Positions 48,368-57,853 are shown, counted from the stretch's first letter. The stretch: 64,000 nucleotides of DNA from Mycobacterium sp. 852002-51961_SCH5331710 (GCF_001665535.1 NZ_LZSQ01000035.1:1-64000); one strand, 5' to 3'. The notes: generated from the sequence alone by a model not told the origin. Translations and numbers: made by a program.

Positions 48368-48378
48368 TGCTCTTGGCA

Positions 48379-48490
48379 GTGATCAACAACTGAACCACCG
48401 GACCGCGCCGGAGTCCTGAGGGCTGCAGAGACCCCCGGTCCACACGGAGGACGGGCCCCGCACCATTGGTGCGGGGCCCGTTCGCATTGC
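48379..48490 (+). ncRNA. mrsI: Candidate MrsI-like iron-regulated small RNA
   Basis: No protein gene of normal size fits 48354-48523. TATGCT at 48366-48371 predicts transcription start at about 48379, and the transcript would end at the strong hairpin at 48451-48481, a length of roughly 105-110 nt. The iron-box dyad overlaps the -10 element. In M. tuberculosis the iron-responsive sRNA MrsI (ncRv11846) lies between blaI (Rv1846c) and the thioesterase gene Rv1847, the same interval as here. The RNA would begin with the four-codon frame GUG-AUC-AAC-AAC-stop. No seed sequence can be verified from this window. Confidence 0.65.
48451..48481 (+). terminator. Strong hairpin ending the small RNA candidate
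   Basis: ACGGGCCCCGCACC, loop ATT, GGTGCGGGGCCCGT: a perfect 14-bp stem with a 3-base loop. It is followed by TTCGCATTG, no long U-tract, as usual in mycobacterial terminators. Confidence 0.8.
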
Positions 48491-48523
48491 CGCCGAACGC
48501 GGGGCTGCCTCAACGCTTTTCGA

Positions 48524-48901
48524 TCAAACCTCCTCGACCGCCCCACCGCCGTCGGCCCAATCGCCGAAGCCGCCGAGGTTGAAGACGTTCTCGTAGCCGA
48601 GTTCCTTGAGCGCCTGACCGGCCAGGGCCGAGCGGCCGCCGGACGCGCAATACACGATGACCGGCTTGTCCTTGGAGAAGTTCTGGTCGTGGTACGGCGA
48701 CTCCGGGTCGGCGCGGAACTCGAGCATGCCGCGCGGCACGTGGACGGCACCTGCCACCTTTCCGCTTTTCTCCACCTCGGGGGCGTCGCGGACGTCGACG
48801 ACCAACGCGCCCTTGGCGATCAAGTCTTTCGCCTCGTCGTGGGAGATCTTGGGCACCACGGCGTTGGCGGCTTCTACGAGCTCTTTCGCGGTCTTGGCCA
48901 T
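48524..48901 (-). CDS. Single-domain rhodanese-like protein
   Basis: 125 residues. LIAKGALVVDVRDAPEVEKSGKVAGAVHVPRG contains the CH2A motif, and PVIVYCASGGRSALAGQALKELGYENVFNLGGFGDW the active Cys loop CASGGRS (near residue 80), likely a persulfide carrier or sulfurtransferase. ATG at 48901 (MAKTAKELVEAANAV). Divergent from the thioesterase gene and transcribed toward the small RNA candidate. Confidence 0.88.
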   Translation of the reverse strand: MAKTAKELVEAANAVVPKISHDEAKDLIAKGALVVDVRDAPEVEKSGKVAGAVHVPRGMLEFRADPESPYHDQNFSKDKPVIVYCASGGRSALAGQALKELGYENVFNLGGFGDWADGGGAVEEV

Positions 48902-48964
48902 GGCCGACCCTAACTCGCAGCACCCGACGCGGTCATGGAGTTCGACAGCGTGTAAACACGTTGC

Positions 48965-49369
48965 GTGACTTCCGACCTGCCATCCGACCTGGGTAAGGGC
49001 TTCGACAAAGAGCTCGGCCTCACTTATCTCGACCTCGGACCCGACGGCGGCCGTGCGCAGCTGACGATCACCGACACGCTGCTGCAGCCCTACGGCATCG
49101 TGCACGGCGGCGTGTACTGCTCGATCGTCGAGAGCCTGGCGAGCGTGTCGGCGGCGGTGTGGCTCGCCGAGCATGGGGGCGGCAACGTCGTCGGCGTCAA
49201 CAACAACACCGACTTCCTGCGGGCCATCTCGTCGGGCACCGTCACCGCGGTGTCCACACCGATTCACCGCGGTCGGCGCCAGCAGCTGTGGCAGATCGTC
49301 ATCACCGACGAGAACGACAAGGTCGTCGCCCGTGGGCAGGTGCGGCTGCAGAACATGCCCGCCGAGTAG
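48965..49369 (+). CDS. PaaI-type thioesterase, hotdog fold (Rv1847)
   Basis: 134 residues. LGLTYLDLGPDGGRAQLTITDTLLQPYGIVHGGVYCSIVESLAS carries the hotdog signature HGGVY, and NNTDFLRAISSGTVTAVSTPIHRGRRQQLWQI the second block. Hydrolyses acyl-CoA thioesters; substrate unknown. GTG start. It precedes ureA by 52 bp and is at the position of Rv1847. Confidence 0.87.
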   Translation: MTSDLPSDLGKGFDKELGLTYLDLGPDGGRAQLTITDTLLQPYGIVHGGVYCSIVESLASVSAAVWLAEHGGGNVVGVNNNTDFLRAISSGTVTAVSTPIHRGRRQQLWQIVITDENDKVVARGQVRLQNMPAE

Positions 49370-49420
49370 GAGCTTCGCGTGCGCTGCTGATCGCCGCGCT
49401 CCGTGGCAATATCGCCCACT

Positions 49421-49723
49421 ATGCGTCTATCCCCGCATGAGCAGGACCGCCTGCTCATCTCCTACGCGGCCGAATTGGCGCGGCGCCGTCAGGCCCGCGG
49501 TCTGAAGCTCAACCATCCGGAGGCGGTCGCGGTGATCACCGACCATCTCCTGGAGGGAGCACGCGACGGACGCACCGTGGCCGAGCTCATGGCGAGCGGC
49601 CGCGAGGTCCTGCGCCGCGACGACGTGATGGACGGCGTGCCCGAGATGCTCGACGATGTCCAGGTCGAAGCGACGTTTCCCGACGGCACGAAGCTCGTCA
49701 CCGTCCACCATCCGATCCCGTGA
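49421..49723 (+). CDS. ureA: Urease gamma subunit
   Basis: 100 residues, the canonical length: [41 protein letters not shown], and EVEATF-like [22 protein letters not shown]. Part of the structural urease core that hydrolyses urea to ammonia and CO2. GTGA overlap with ureB. The ATG at 49421 gives the family start; the ORF opens upstream at 49403. Confidence 0.96.
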   Translation: MRLSPHEQDRLLISYAAELARRRQARGLKLNHPEAVAVITDHLLEGARDGRTVAELMASGREVLRRDDVMDGVPEMLDDVQVEATFPDGTKLVTVHHPIP

Positions 49724-50046
49724 CCGAATCGATGGTGCCCGGCGAGATCCTGTACGGGGACGGTGATATCGAGATCAATCCCGGCGCCCCCCGTCTCTCG
49801 ATCGAGATCGTCAACACCGGAGACCGACCGGTGCAGGTGGGCAGCCACGTACACCTGCCGCAGGCCAACGCCGCGCTGTCCTTCGACCGTCCGACCGCGC
49901 ACGGCCACCGGCTCGACATCCCCGCGGGCACCGCGGTGCGGTTCGAACCCGGTGTGGCCCAGACTGTCTCGCTCGTCCCGCTGGGGGGCTCGCGTGAAGT
50001 GCACGGCTTGAGCTTGAACCCGCCCGGCCGGCTTGACCCGCAATGA
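49720..50046 (+). CDS. ureB: Urease beta subunit
   Basis: 108 residues. [39 protein letters not shown] and FVEVN-like region [29 protein letters not shown] match UreB. GTG start overlapping the ureA stop. Assembles with UreA and UreC. Confidence 0.96.
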   Translation: MTESMVPGEILYGDGDIEINPGAPRLSIEIVNTGDRPVQVGSHVHLPQANAALSFDRPTAHGHRLDIPAGTAVRFEPGVAQTVSLVPLGGSREVHGLSLNPPGRLDPQ

Positions 50047-50056
50047 GAGGAACTCG

Positions 50057-51790
50057 ATGACCCGGTTGCCGCGCGCCAGATACGGTGCACTGTTCGGGCC
50101 GACGACCGGCGACCGGATCCGGTTGGCCGACACCGACCTGTTCATCGAGATCACCGAGGACCGCAGCGGGGGAGCGGAGGTCGCCGGCGACGAGGCCGTC
50201 TTCGGCGGGGGCAAGGTGTTGCGTGAGTCGATGGGCCAGGGCCGTGCGACGCGGGCGGACGGCGCCCCCGACACCGTCATCACCGGTGTGGTGATCCTCG
50301 ATTACTGGGGAATCATCAAGGCCGACATCGGTATTCGCGACGGTCGCATCACCGCGATCGGCAAGGCCGGCAACCCGGACATCATGTCGGGCGTGCATCC
50401 CGATCTGGTCGTGGGTCCCTCGACGGAGATCATCGGCGGCAACGGTCGCATCGTCACCGCCGGCGGCATCGACTGCCACGTGCACCTCATCTGCCCGCAG
50501 ACGATGGCGGAGGCGCTCGGCGGCGGCATCACCACGATGATCGGCGGCGGCACCGGCCCCGCCGAGGGCAGCAAAGCCACCACCGTCACCCCCGGCGCAT
50601 GGCATCTGGCCCGCATGCTCGAATCGCTGGACTCCTGGCCGATGAACATCGCCCTGCTTGGCAAGGGCAACACCGTCAGCGCCGAGGCCATGTGGGAGCA
50701 ATTGCGCGGCGGCGCTTCGGGATTCAAGCTGCACGAGGACTGGGGCAGCACACCCGCGGCCATCGACGCCTGCCTCAGAGTGGCCGACGCATCGGGTGTC
50801 CAGGTGGCGCTGCACTCCGACACCCTCAACGAGGCGGGGTTCGTGGCGGACACCGTCGGCGCGATCGCCGGTCGGTCGATCCACGCCTACCACACCGAGG
50901 GCGCGGGCGGCGGACACGCGCCCGACATCATCACCGTTGCCGCTCAACCGCACGTGCTGCCGAGTTCGACCAACCCGACGCGGCCGCACACGGTCAACAC
51001 GCTCGACGAGCATCTCGACATGTTGATGGTGTGCCACCACCTCAACCCCAGTGTCCCCGAGGATCTCGCGTTCGCCGAGAGCCGTATCCGACCCTCCACC
51101 ATCGCCGCCGAGGACCTGTTGCACGACATCGGCGCGATCTCGATGATCGGCAGCGATGCGCAGGCGATGGGCCGCATCGGGGAGGTGGTCATCCGCACCT
51201 GGCAGACCGCGCACGTCATGAAGCGCAGACGCGGAGCGCTCGACGGCGACCCGACCGGACCGAAGCAGTCCGACAATCACCGCGCACGCCGCTACGTCGC
51301 CAAGTACACGATCTGCCCGGCGATCGCACACGGTCTCGACGGTGAGATCGGGTCGGTCGAGGTGGGCAAGCTCGCCGACCTGGTGTTGTGGGAGCCCGCG
51401 TTCTTCGGGGTGCGACCGCACGCGGTGCTCAAGGGCGGCATGATCGCCTGGGCCGCAATGGGAGACGCCAACGCGTCGATCCCCACCCCGCAGCCGGTGC
51501 TGCCGCGTCCCATGTTCGGCGCCGCGCCGTCGGCCGCCGCCGCCACGTCCGTGCACTTCGTCTCGCAGCAGGCCGTCGACGGCGGGCTCGCCGATCGGAT
51601 CGACGTGAAGCGGCGCCTCGTTGCGGTCAAGGATGTCCGCAAGGTGGGCAAAGCCGATATGCCGCTGAACGACGCACTGCCTCGCATCGAGGTCGACCCC
51701 GACACGTTCACCGTCCGCATCGACGGCGACGTGTGGCAGGAGCAGCCGGCGACCGAATTGCCGATGGCGCAACGGTATTTCCTCTTCTGA
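50057..51790 (+). CDS. ureC: Urease alpha (catalytic) subunit
   Basis: 577 residues, the normal UreC size. Nickel ligands and catalytic groups are readable: [13 protein letters not shown] (His pair), [22 protein letters not shown] (the carbamylated Lys), [22 protein letters not shown] (flap His) and [17 protein letters not shown] (the Asp). ATG 50057 follows GAGAGGAA. Assembly needs the accessory proteins downstream. Confidence 0.97.
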   Translation: MTRLPRARYGALFGPTTGDRIRLADTDLFIEITEDRSGGAEVAGDEAVFGGGKVLRESMGQGRATRADGAPDTVITGVVILDYWGIIKADIGIRDGRITAIGKAGNPDIMSGVHPDLVVGPSTEIIGGNGRIVTAGGIDCHVHLICPQTMAEALGGGITTMIGGGTGPAEGSKATTVTPGAWHLARMLESLDSWPMNIALLGKGNTVSAEAMWEQLRGGASGFKLHEDWGSTPAAIDACLRVADASGVQVALHSDTLNEAGFVADTVGAIAGRSIHAYHTEGAGGGHAPDIITVAAQPHVLPSSTNPTRPHTVNTLDEHLDMLMVCHHLNPSVPEDLAFAESRIRPSTIAAEDLLHDIGAISMIGSDAQAMGRIGEVVIRTWQTAHVMKRRRGALDGDPTGPKQSDNHRARRYVAKYTICPAIAHGLDGEIGSVEVGKLADLVLWEPAFFGVRPHAVLKGGMIAWAAMGDANASIPTPQPVLPRPMFGAAPSAAAATSVHFVSQQAVDGGLADRIDVKRRLVAVKDVRKVGKADMPLNDALPRIEVDPDTFTVRIDGDVWQEQPATELPMAQRYFLF

Positions 51791-51792
51791 CG

Positions 51793-52428
51793 ATGACGAA
51801 CTTGACCACGCTTCTCGCACTTGCCGATTCGCGGCTGCCGACCGGCGGGCACGTGCACTCCGGCGGCGTCGAGGAGGCGGTCACCAGCGGACTGGTCGCC
51901 GACGTGGCCACGCTGCGGGCCTATCTGCGTCGTCGCATCCGCACCCAGGGACTGGTCACTGCCTCCCTGGCGGCGGCGGTGCACACCGGCACACTCACCC
52001 CGGCCCGGGCCGATCTCGAAACCGACGCTCGCACACCGGCACCCGCAGCCCGCCAGGCGTCGCGCGCGCAGGGCCGAGGCCTGGTCCGGCTGGCCCGGCG
52101 GGTATGGCCCGGCGAAGACTGGGAGCCGCTCGGTCCGACGCCCCACCTCGCGGTGGCGGCGGGATGGGCGGGCCGTGCCGCCGGTCTGACGGCCGAACAG
52201 ACCGCGCTTTCGGTCGTCTACACGACCATGACGAACTCGGCGACGGCCGCCCAGCGACTGCTCGCCCTCGATCCCGGTGACGTCGCGGCGCTCACCTTCG
52301 AACTGTCGGCGCTGTGCGATCAGACGTCGGCCTCGGCCGCCAAGGAACTGGCCGACCTGTCCGATCCGCTGCTCGACGTGCTGGCCGAGCGCCACCACCG
52401 CCGCGAACGCCCACTCTTCGTCTCATAG
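51793..52428 (+). CDS. ureF: Urease accessory protein UreF
   Basis: 211 residues. LLALADSRLPTGGHVHSGGVEEAV is the UreF start, followed by helices (AAGLTAEQTALSVVYTTMTNSATAAQRLLALDPGDVAAL). Works with UreG and UreD in nickel loading. ATG 51793 is 2 bp after ureC. Shadow ORFs on the opposite strand are not genes. Confidence 0.94.
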   Translation: MTNLTTLLALADSRLPTGGHVHSGGVEEAVTSGLVADVATLRAYLRRRIRTQGLVTASLAAAVHTGTLTPARADLETDARTPAPAARQASRAQGRGLVRLARRVWPGEDWEPLGPTPHLAVAAGWAGRAAGLTAEQTALSVVYTTMTNSATAAQRLLALDPGDVAALTFELSALCDQTSASAAKELADLSDPLLDVLAERHHRRERPLFVS

Positions 52429-52443
52429 CCCCGAAAGGACGTC

Positions 52444-53118
52444 ATGCCACCGCATTTCATCGACGGCGAGCCGCACCACCATGTCGAGCGGCCCAGGCGT
52501 TCGCGCCAACCGGGAGAACCACTGCGCATCGGCGTCGGCGGTCCGGTCGGATCGGGTAAGACCGCACTGGTCGCCGCGCTGTGCCGGCAGCTTCGCGAGG
52601 AACTGTCGCTGGCGGTGCTGACCAACGACATCTACACCACCGAGGACGCCGACTTCCTGCGCCGCCACGCCGTGTTGCCCGACGAGCGGATCGCGGCGGT
52701 ACAGACGGGCGGGTGTCCGCACACCGCGATCCGCGACGACATCACCGCCAACCTCGATGCGATCGACGACCTGATCGCCGGAAACGACCGGTTGGACCTG
52801 ATCCTCGTCGAATCCGGCGGCGACAACCTCACCGCGACGTTCTCGTCGGGTCTGGTCGACGTCCAGATCTTCGTCGTCGATGTGGCCGGCGGCGACAAGG
52901 TCCCCCGCAAGGGCGGGCCCGGGGTGACCTACTCGGACCTGTTGGTGATCAACAAGACCGATCTCGCCCCGATGGTCGGGGCGAACCTCGACGTGATGCG
53001 CCGCGACGCGGCGGCCGTGCGCGGTGAGCGGCCCTTCGTGATGATCTCGCTGACCGACGATCCCGCGGCCTCCCCGGTGCTGAACTGGGTGCGCGAACAG
53101 TTGCGGGTGCCGGTCTAG
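52444..53118 (+). CDS. ureG: Urease accessory GTPase UreG
   Basis: 224 residues. P-loop [19 protein letters not shown] near residue 31, [30 protein letters not shown] with the CPH metal site, [12 protein letters not shown], and [11 protein letters not shown]. Supplies GTP energy for nickel insertion. The N-terminal His-rich stretch ([16 protein letters not shown]) may bind nickel, which would be useful because no ureE is present. Confidence 0.97.
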   Translation: MPPHFIDGEPHHHVERPRRSRQPGEPLRIGVGGPVGSGKTALVAALCRQLREELSLAVLTNDIYTTEDADFLRRHAVLPDERIAAVQTGGCPHTAIRDDITANLDAIDDLIAGNDRLDLILVESGGDNLTATFSSGLVDVQIFVVDVAGGDKVPRKGGPGVTYSDLLVINKTDLAPMVGANLDVMRRDAAAVRGERPFVMISLTDDPAASPVLNWVREQLRVPV

Positions 53119-53744
53119 TGCGATCCGAGGTGCTGATCGTCGCGCGCCGCGACCGTCGGCCGCGCATCGAATACACCGGTGGGCTGGCGGCACGGCTCAC
53201 CGGGCCCGACACCGTCCACCTGGTGTCGGCGGCGGCGACGCCGCTGGGGGGAGACGTGCTGCATTTCCGCGTCGTCGTGGAACCCGACGCTCGGCTGCGG
53301 ATACGCACCGCTGCGGCGACGGTAGCGCTGCCGGGTGCGGAAACTCCTGACTCTCATGCGATCTGGGATCTCGACGTGGCCGGCGAGCTGGACCTCGACC
53401 CCGAACCCACGGTGGTGGCCGCGGCCTCGCGGCACCACAGCTCGATTCGGCTCGAGCTCGGCGCCTCCGGGCGCGTGAAGTTGCGTGAACGGGTGCAGAT
53501 CGGCAGATCCGGTGAGCGGCAGGGGTTCTGGTCGGGCTCGCTGCACGCCGACGTCGACGGCACACCGCTGCTGCGTCACCGCATCGAACTCGGCAGGGGA
53601 TCGGTCGCCGACGACGAGATCGACACACCTATGGCCGCGATCAGCGAACTGAGCTATCCCGGCGTCGACACCGAAACCACCGGCACGCCGCTGGCGTTGG
53701 CCGCGGGCGGTTGCCTGACGACCTGGCAGGGTCCGCGGCTCTAG
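53118..53744 (+). CDS. ureD: Urease accessory protein UreD (UreH)
   Basis: 208 residues, short for the family but normal in mycobacteria. Beta-rich pattern: EYTGGLAARLTGPDTVHLVSAAATPLGGD and RIRTAAATVALPGAE, then KLRERVQIGRSGERQGFW. It provides the scaffold for UreF/UreG and apo-urease. Starts at GTG 53118, one base overlapping the ureG stop. Convergent with ndh (4-bp overlap). Confidence 0.9.
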   Translation: MRSEVLIVARRDRRPRIEYTGGLAARLTGPDTVHLVSAAATPLGGDVLHFRVVVEPDARLRIRTAAATVALPGAETPDSHAIWDLDVAGELDLDPEPTVVAAASRHHSSIRLELGASGRVKLRERVQIGRSGERQGFWSGSLHADVDGTPLLRHRIELGRGSVADDEIDTPMAAISELSYPGVDTETTGTPLALAAGGCLTTWQGPRL

Positions 53745-55114
53745 CCGGCGACCTTCTCGGTGTCGCGCACCCCGGCGGCGATCTCTTCGAGTTCTTCGAT
53801 CCGGGTGCGGGCGTAGGCCTGCTGTTCGGTGATGGTGAGGTTGCCGCGCTGCGTCGACAGGAACGTCACCGTCCAGTGCAGCAGCGTGGTGATCTTGCGC
53901 CGGAAGCCGACCAGGTAGACGAGGTGCAGCACCAGCCAGGCCAGCCAGGCGATGAACCCGCCGAACTCCAGCGGGCCGATCTTGGCGACCGCCGAGAACC
54001 GCGACACCGTGGCCATCGAGCCCTTGTCGAAGTACTGGAACGGCTCGCGCTGGCTGGGATCGGCGCCCTTGAGTTCGGCCCTGATCGCGTTGGCGGCGTA
54101 CCTGCCGCCCTGGATCGCGCCCTGCGCCTGTCCGGGAACGCCCTCGACGTGCGCCATATCGCCCACCACGAACACGTTCGGATGTCCGGGCAGCGTCAGA
54201 TCGGGTTGCACCAGCACGCGACCGGCCCGGTCGACCTCGGCCTCGGACTGTTCGGCGAGGTCGCGGCCCAGCGGGCTGGCGGCCACGCCCGCCGACCACA
54301 CCTTCGTCGCGGATTCGATCCGCCGGATCGTGCCGTCGGAGTCCTTGACCGTGATGCCGTTGCGGTCGACGTCGGTGACCATTGCCCCGAGTTGGATGTC
54401 GACGCCCATCTTCTCCAGCCGCGTCTGGGCCTTCTTGCCGAGCTTCTCACCCATCGGGGGCAGCACCGCAGGCGCCGCATCGAGCAGGATCACCCGCGCG
54501 GTCGTCGAATCGATGTGGCGGAACGCGCCTTTGAGCGTGTGATCGGCCAATTCGGCGATCTGCCCGGCCATTTCGACTCCGGTCGGGCCGGCGCCGACCA
54601 CGGTGAACGTCAACAGCTTCTCGCGCCGGGCCGGGTCGCTCGACCGCTCCGCCTGCTCGAAGGCGCTGAGGATGCGCGCACGCAATTCGAGTGCGTCGTC
54701 GATGGACTTCATGCCCGGCGCCCACTCGGCGAAGTGATCGTTTCCGAAATAGGACTGACCCGCGCCGGCGGCGACGATGAGCGTGTCGTACGGCGTGACG
54801 TAGGTATGGCCCAGCAGCTCCGACTTGACCGTCCGATTGGCCAGATCGATGTGAGTGACGTCGCCGAGCAGCACCTGGCAGTTCTTCTGCTTGCGCAGGA
54901 TCATCCGCGTCGGCGGCGCGATCTCGCCCGAGGGAATGATGCCGGTCGCCACCTGGTACAGCAGCGGCTGGAACAGGTGGTGGGTGGTCTTGGCGATCAG
55001 CTTGACGTCGACGTCGGCCCGCTTGAGCTTCTTGGCAGCGGTCAACCCGCCGAACCCTGACCCGATGATGACGACCTTGTGCCGATCAGATGCAGTGGCT
55101 CCGGGATGGCTCAT
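53741..55114 (-). CDS. ndh: Type II NADH dehydrogenase (NDH-2)
   Basis: 457 residues. FAD motif VVIIGSGFGGLTAAKKL near residue 15, NADH motif FTVVGAGPTGVEMAGQIAEL near 175, and NVFVVGDMAHVEG near 310. A C-terminal hydrophobic stretch (FGGFIAWLAWLVLHLVYLVGFRRK) anchors it to the membrane. Oxidises NADH and reduces menaquinone without pumping protons. Corresponds to Rv1854c. Divergent gap of about 130 bp holds its promoter. Confidence 0.95.
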   Translation of the reverse strand: MSHPGATASDRHKVVIIGSGFGGLTAAKKLKRADVDVKLIAKTTHHLFQPLLYQVATGIIPSGEIAPPTRMILRKQKNCQVLLGDVTHIDLANRTVKSELLGHTYVTPYDTLIVAAGAGQSYFGNDHFAEWAPGMKSIDDALELRARILSAFEQAERSSDPARREKLLTFTVVGAGPTGVEMAGQIAELADHTLKGAFRHIDSTTARVILLDAAPAVLPPMGEKLGKKAQTRLEKMGVDIQLGAMVTDVDRNGITVKDSDGTIRRIESATKVWSAGVAASPLGRDLAEQSEAEVDRAGRVLVQPDLTLPGHPNVFVVGDMAHVEGVPGQAQGAIQGGRYAANAIRAELKGADPSQREPFQYFDKGSMATVSRFSAVAKIGPLEFGGFIAWLAWLVLHLVYLVGFRRKITTLLHWTVTFLSTQRGNLTITEQQAYARTRIEELEEIAAGVRDTEKVAG

Positions 55115-55250
55115 ATTGGGCTCCTCGACGGTGCTTCCACGTGCAGTTCTCTACCCGTAACGGTAGTCGCCTGAACACCGGATCGGGGAACAGGTTTGCT
55201 GTGTTATATCCCACCCGGGAAACCCCCTTATCGCCCGCCCCCGGCTTCGA

Positions 55251-56180
55251 TTACAGGCCGAGCGCGGGTCGGAGCGCCTCGGCAACCGCCGTGACGCCGC
55301 CCGGCTGGTATCCGTTGAGGCTCGTCACCGGGCTCAGGATCACGCCGTTGACCCCGGCGTCGAGCACCTTCGTCTTGATCTGCTCGGCGACCTGCTCGGC
55401 GCTGCCGAAGACGGCTTGCTGCTTGTAGTCGTCGGGGATGACGTCGCCCGTGATGTTCTCGTCGATGATCGCGACGACGAGCATGCTGGTCTCGAGGGTC
55501 GCCGGGTCGCGGCCGATCTCCTCGCAGCGCTCCTTGACCACCTGCACCTTGCGCGGCAGCTCGTCGAACCCGGCGATGATGTTGAGGTGGTCGAAGTGCC
55601 TGGCCGCCAAGGGAATGGTCTTCTTCTCACCGCTGCCGCCGATCATCAGCGGGATGTGGTCGCGGAAGCGCGGCTCGGCCATCGCCTCCTTGGCCCGGTA
55701 GTACTTGCCCTCGAACGTCGGCCGATCACCCTCGAGCATCGGCAGGATGATCTGCAGCGCCTCGCCGAGTTTGTTGAAACGGTCGGTGAAGGTGCCGAAT
55801 TCGTATCCGAGGCTGTCGTGTTCGAGCTCGTACCAGCCGGTGCCGATGCCGAGAATCGCGCGGCCCTGGCTGATCACGTCCAACGTCGTGATCGCCTTCG
55901 CCAACAGGGTCGGGTTGCGGTAGGTGTTGCCGGTGACGAGGGTCCCGAGCTGGACGCGTTCGGTCGCGGCGGCCAGGCCGCCCAGCGCCGTGTACGCCTC
56001 GAGCATGGGCTGGTCCGGCGTACCGAGCCCGGGCAGTTGGTAGAAGTGGTCCATCACGAAGACCGAGTCGAAGCCGGCGGCCTCGGCTTCCTGCGCCTGC
56101 GCGATCACGGTGGGGAAGATCTCCGCGACGCCGGTGCCGTACGAAAAGTTCGGGATCTGGAGTCCGAGTTTGATGGTCAT
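55251..56180 (-). CDS. LLM-class F420-dependent oxidoreductase
   Basis: 309 residues of the luciferase-like fold: MTIKLGLQIPNFSYGTGVAE, GFDSVFVMDHFYQLPG, ERVQLGTLVTGNTYRNPTLLAKAITTLDVIS and RAILGIGTGWYELEHDSLG. These motifs mark a F420-dependent oxidoreductase subgroup common in mycobacteria. The ATG at 56180 is chosen over 56198 as the family start. Corresponds to Rv1855c. Substrate unknown. Confidence 0.88.
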   Translation of the reverse strand: MTIKLGLQIPNFSYGTGVAEIFPTVIAQAQEAEAAGFDSVFVMDHFYQLPGLGTPDQPMLEAYTALGGLAAATERVQLGTLVTGNTYRNPTLLAKAITTLDVISQGRAILGIGTGWYELEHDSLGYEFGTFTDRFNKLGEALQIILPMLEGDRPTFEGKYYRAKEAMAEPRFRDHIPLMIGGSGEKKTIPLAARHFDHLNIIAGFDELPRKVQVVKERCEEIGRDPATLETSMLVVAIIDENITGDVIPDDYKQQAVFGSAEQVAEQIKTKVLDAGVNGVILSPVTSLNGYQPGGVTAVAEALRPALGL

Positions 56181-56246
56181 GGGAGCACGTAACCACACCT
56201 AAGCGGAGCGGTCACCCCGTTTAGCTCCGGGCGAACACCGGAATAA

Positions 56247-56918
56247 TCAGCCGAAGTTTGCGAGCGCACCCTTGCTGACGTGCAGGATCTGCCCGGTGAT
56301 GTGGCGCGCCGCCGGCGTGGTGAGGAACAGGGCCAGGCGCGCGATCTCGTCGGCGACCGGCGGAGGCGTGCGTGACAGGCCCTCGTAACCGGGCTCGGCG
56401 CTGCGGCCGGACGCCACCGCGTTGACGGTGATGCCGCGCGTGCCGAAATGCTCCGCCTGCCCGGCGGTCCAGTCGGCGAGCGCGGCCTTGATCGCCGCGT
56501 CCGCGCTGCCCACGGCCGGGTTCTCCGGGACCACATTGACGATCGAACCGCCCGAGCGCAGGTGGTCGCCGAGGATCTGCACCGTCAGCACCGCCGACAC
56601 CACGGTCGAATCCAGCGCCGCACGCCACGCCCTGGCCAGGTCGGACAGCGAGTAGGTGCGCGGATCTCCGCCGTCCCAACCGGGCGCGGGCACGTTGACG
56701 ATCGTGTCGAGGTGGTGGGGGAACTGCGATCGCGCCGCTTCCAGGCTGTCGGGATCGGTGTTGTCGAGCACGATCGCGTCGACGTCGAGTTCCTTGGCGG
56801 CGACTTCGAGCTCGTCGCGGCGGGCGCCCGCGATCACGACGCGGTGACCGGCATCCCGGAAGCCTTCGGCGATCGTGCGACCCAGATCGGTGTCACCTGC
56901 GGTGACGAGCACCTCCAT
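56247..56918 (-). CDS. Short-chain dehydrogenase-like protein (Rv1856c)
   Basis: 223 residues. The N-terminal nucleotide motif is EVLVTAGDTDLGRTIAEGF, a variant of TGxxxGxG; VIVNVPAPGWD stands in the NAG position and the usual YxxxK catalytic pair is not clearly present (instead AALADWTAGQAEHFGTRG). It may therefore be an atypical, possibly non-catalytic SDR. The last helices fit the fold. Neighbour order with the LLM gene matches M. tuberculosis. Confidence 0.78.
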   Translation of the reverse strand: MEVLVTAGDTDLGRTIAEGFRDAGHRVVIAGARRDELEVAAKELDVDAIVLDNTDPDSLEAARSQFPHHLDTIVNVPAPGWDGGDPRTYSLSDLARAWRAALDSTVVSAVLTVQILGDHLRSGGSIVNVVPENPAVGSADAAIKAALADWTAGQAEHFGTRGITVNAVASGRSAEPGYEGLSRTPPPVADEIARLALFLTTPAARHITGQILHVSKGALANFG

Positions 56919-57033
56919 CGCGAGGACCTCCCTGAAGTGTTCGACGCTGACCCAGCGATTCCCCGCAATGTTACTGGACAGTAGCTACAGCACGAAACCG
57001 GCGCGCAGGGCCATGTCCCATAGGGTTTGGCCT

Positions 57034-57057
57034 GTGAGGTGGGAGGCCGTTGAGTAA
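57034..57057 (+). CDS. Leader mini-ORF (VRWEAVE) overlapping modB
   Basis: GTG 57034, seven codons, stop TAA at 57055-57057. TAGGGT (57021-57026) lies seven bases before the GTG, the leaderless spacing, so the transcript should begin on this codon. It overlaps the TTG start of modB (57050) and contains the GGGAGG ribosome site of modB, which gives a possible translational control of molybdate uptake. Confidence 0.4.
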   Translation: MRWEAVE

Positions 57058-57853
57058 TCCGGCTGGTCTGCCGCGCTGGCTCTATCTGCCCGCCGCGGCG
57101 GGCGCGCTGTTCGTCGTGGTGCCGCTCGTCGCGATTGGGACCAGGGTCGACTGGCCGAACATCGCGGCGCTCATCACCAGCGAGTCCTCGGTCGCCGCGC
57201 TGCTGCTGAGCCTGCGTACCGCGACGGCCAGCACCGTGCTGTGCCTTGTGCTCGGCGTGCCGATGGCGCTGGTGCTCGCGCGCAGCGACAGCCGCCTGGT
57301 GCGGGCCGCCCGACCGCTGATCCTGCTCCCGCTGGTGTTGCCGCCGGTGGTGGGTGGGATCGCGCTGCTGTACGCGTTCGGCCGCCTCGGCCTGATCGGC
57401 GAGTATCTGCAGGCGGCCGGCATACAGATCGCGTTCACGACGACCGCCGTCGTCCTCGCGCAGACGTTCGTGTCGCTGCCCTTCCTGGTCATCGCGCTCG
57501 AAGGGGCCGCGCGCACCGCCGGGACCGGTTACGAGACCGTCGCCGCCACGCTCGGGGCCCGGCCGTCGCGGGTGTGGTGGCGCGTGACGCTCCCGCTGCT
57601 GACACCGGGTTTGGTGTCCGGCGCCGTGCTGGCGTTCGCCCGGGCACTCGGCGAGTTCGGGGCGACGCTGACGTTCGCAGGGTCCCGCGAGGGCGTCACC
57701 CGCACCCTGCCGCTGGAGATCTACCTGCAGCGCGAGAGCGACCCCGACGCGGCGGTTGCGCTGTCGCTGCTACTGGTGCTGGTGGCCGCGGTCGTGGTGC
57801 TGGGCTTGGGAAGTCGACGGTTGCGGGGCGGCAGCGCGTGGAGTGCACCGTGA
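57050..57853 (+). CDS. modB: Molybdate ABC transporter permease
   Basis: 267 residues, six TM helices. [32 protein letters not shown] is the EAA loop contacting the ATPase. Segments [23 protein letters not shown] and [17 protein letters not shown] are typical ModB. TTG start (57050) with GGGAGG; no ATG or GTG gives a better start. In M. tuberculosis modA lies just before modB, but here the SDR gene comes first and modA is missing. GTGA overlap with modC. Confidence 0.93.
   Translation: MSNPAGLPRWLYLPAAAGALFVVVPLVAIGTRVDWPNIAALITSESSVAALLLSLRTATASTVLCLVLGVPMALVLARSDSRLVRAARPLILLPLVLPPVVGGIALLYAFGRLGLIGEYLQAAGIQIAFTTTAVVLAQTFVSLPFLVIALEGAARTAGTGYETVAATLGARPSRVWWRVTLPLLTPGLVSGAVLAFARALGEFGATLTFAGSREGVTRTLPLEIYLQRESDPDAAVALSLLLVLVAAVVVLGLGSRRLRGGSAWSAP

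Noticed and set aside
48367..48393. Mini-ORF MLLAVINN at the start of the small RNA region
   Set aside because: Its ATG lies inside the predicted -10 TATGCT, so it would not be in the transcript; only the shorter GTG frame at 48379 remains possible.
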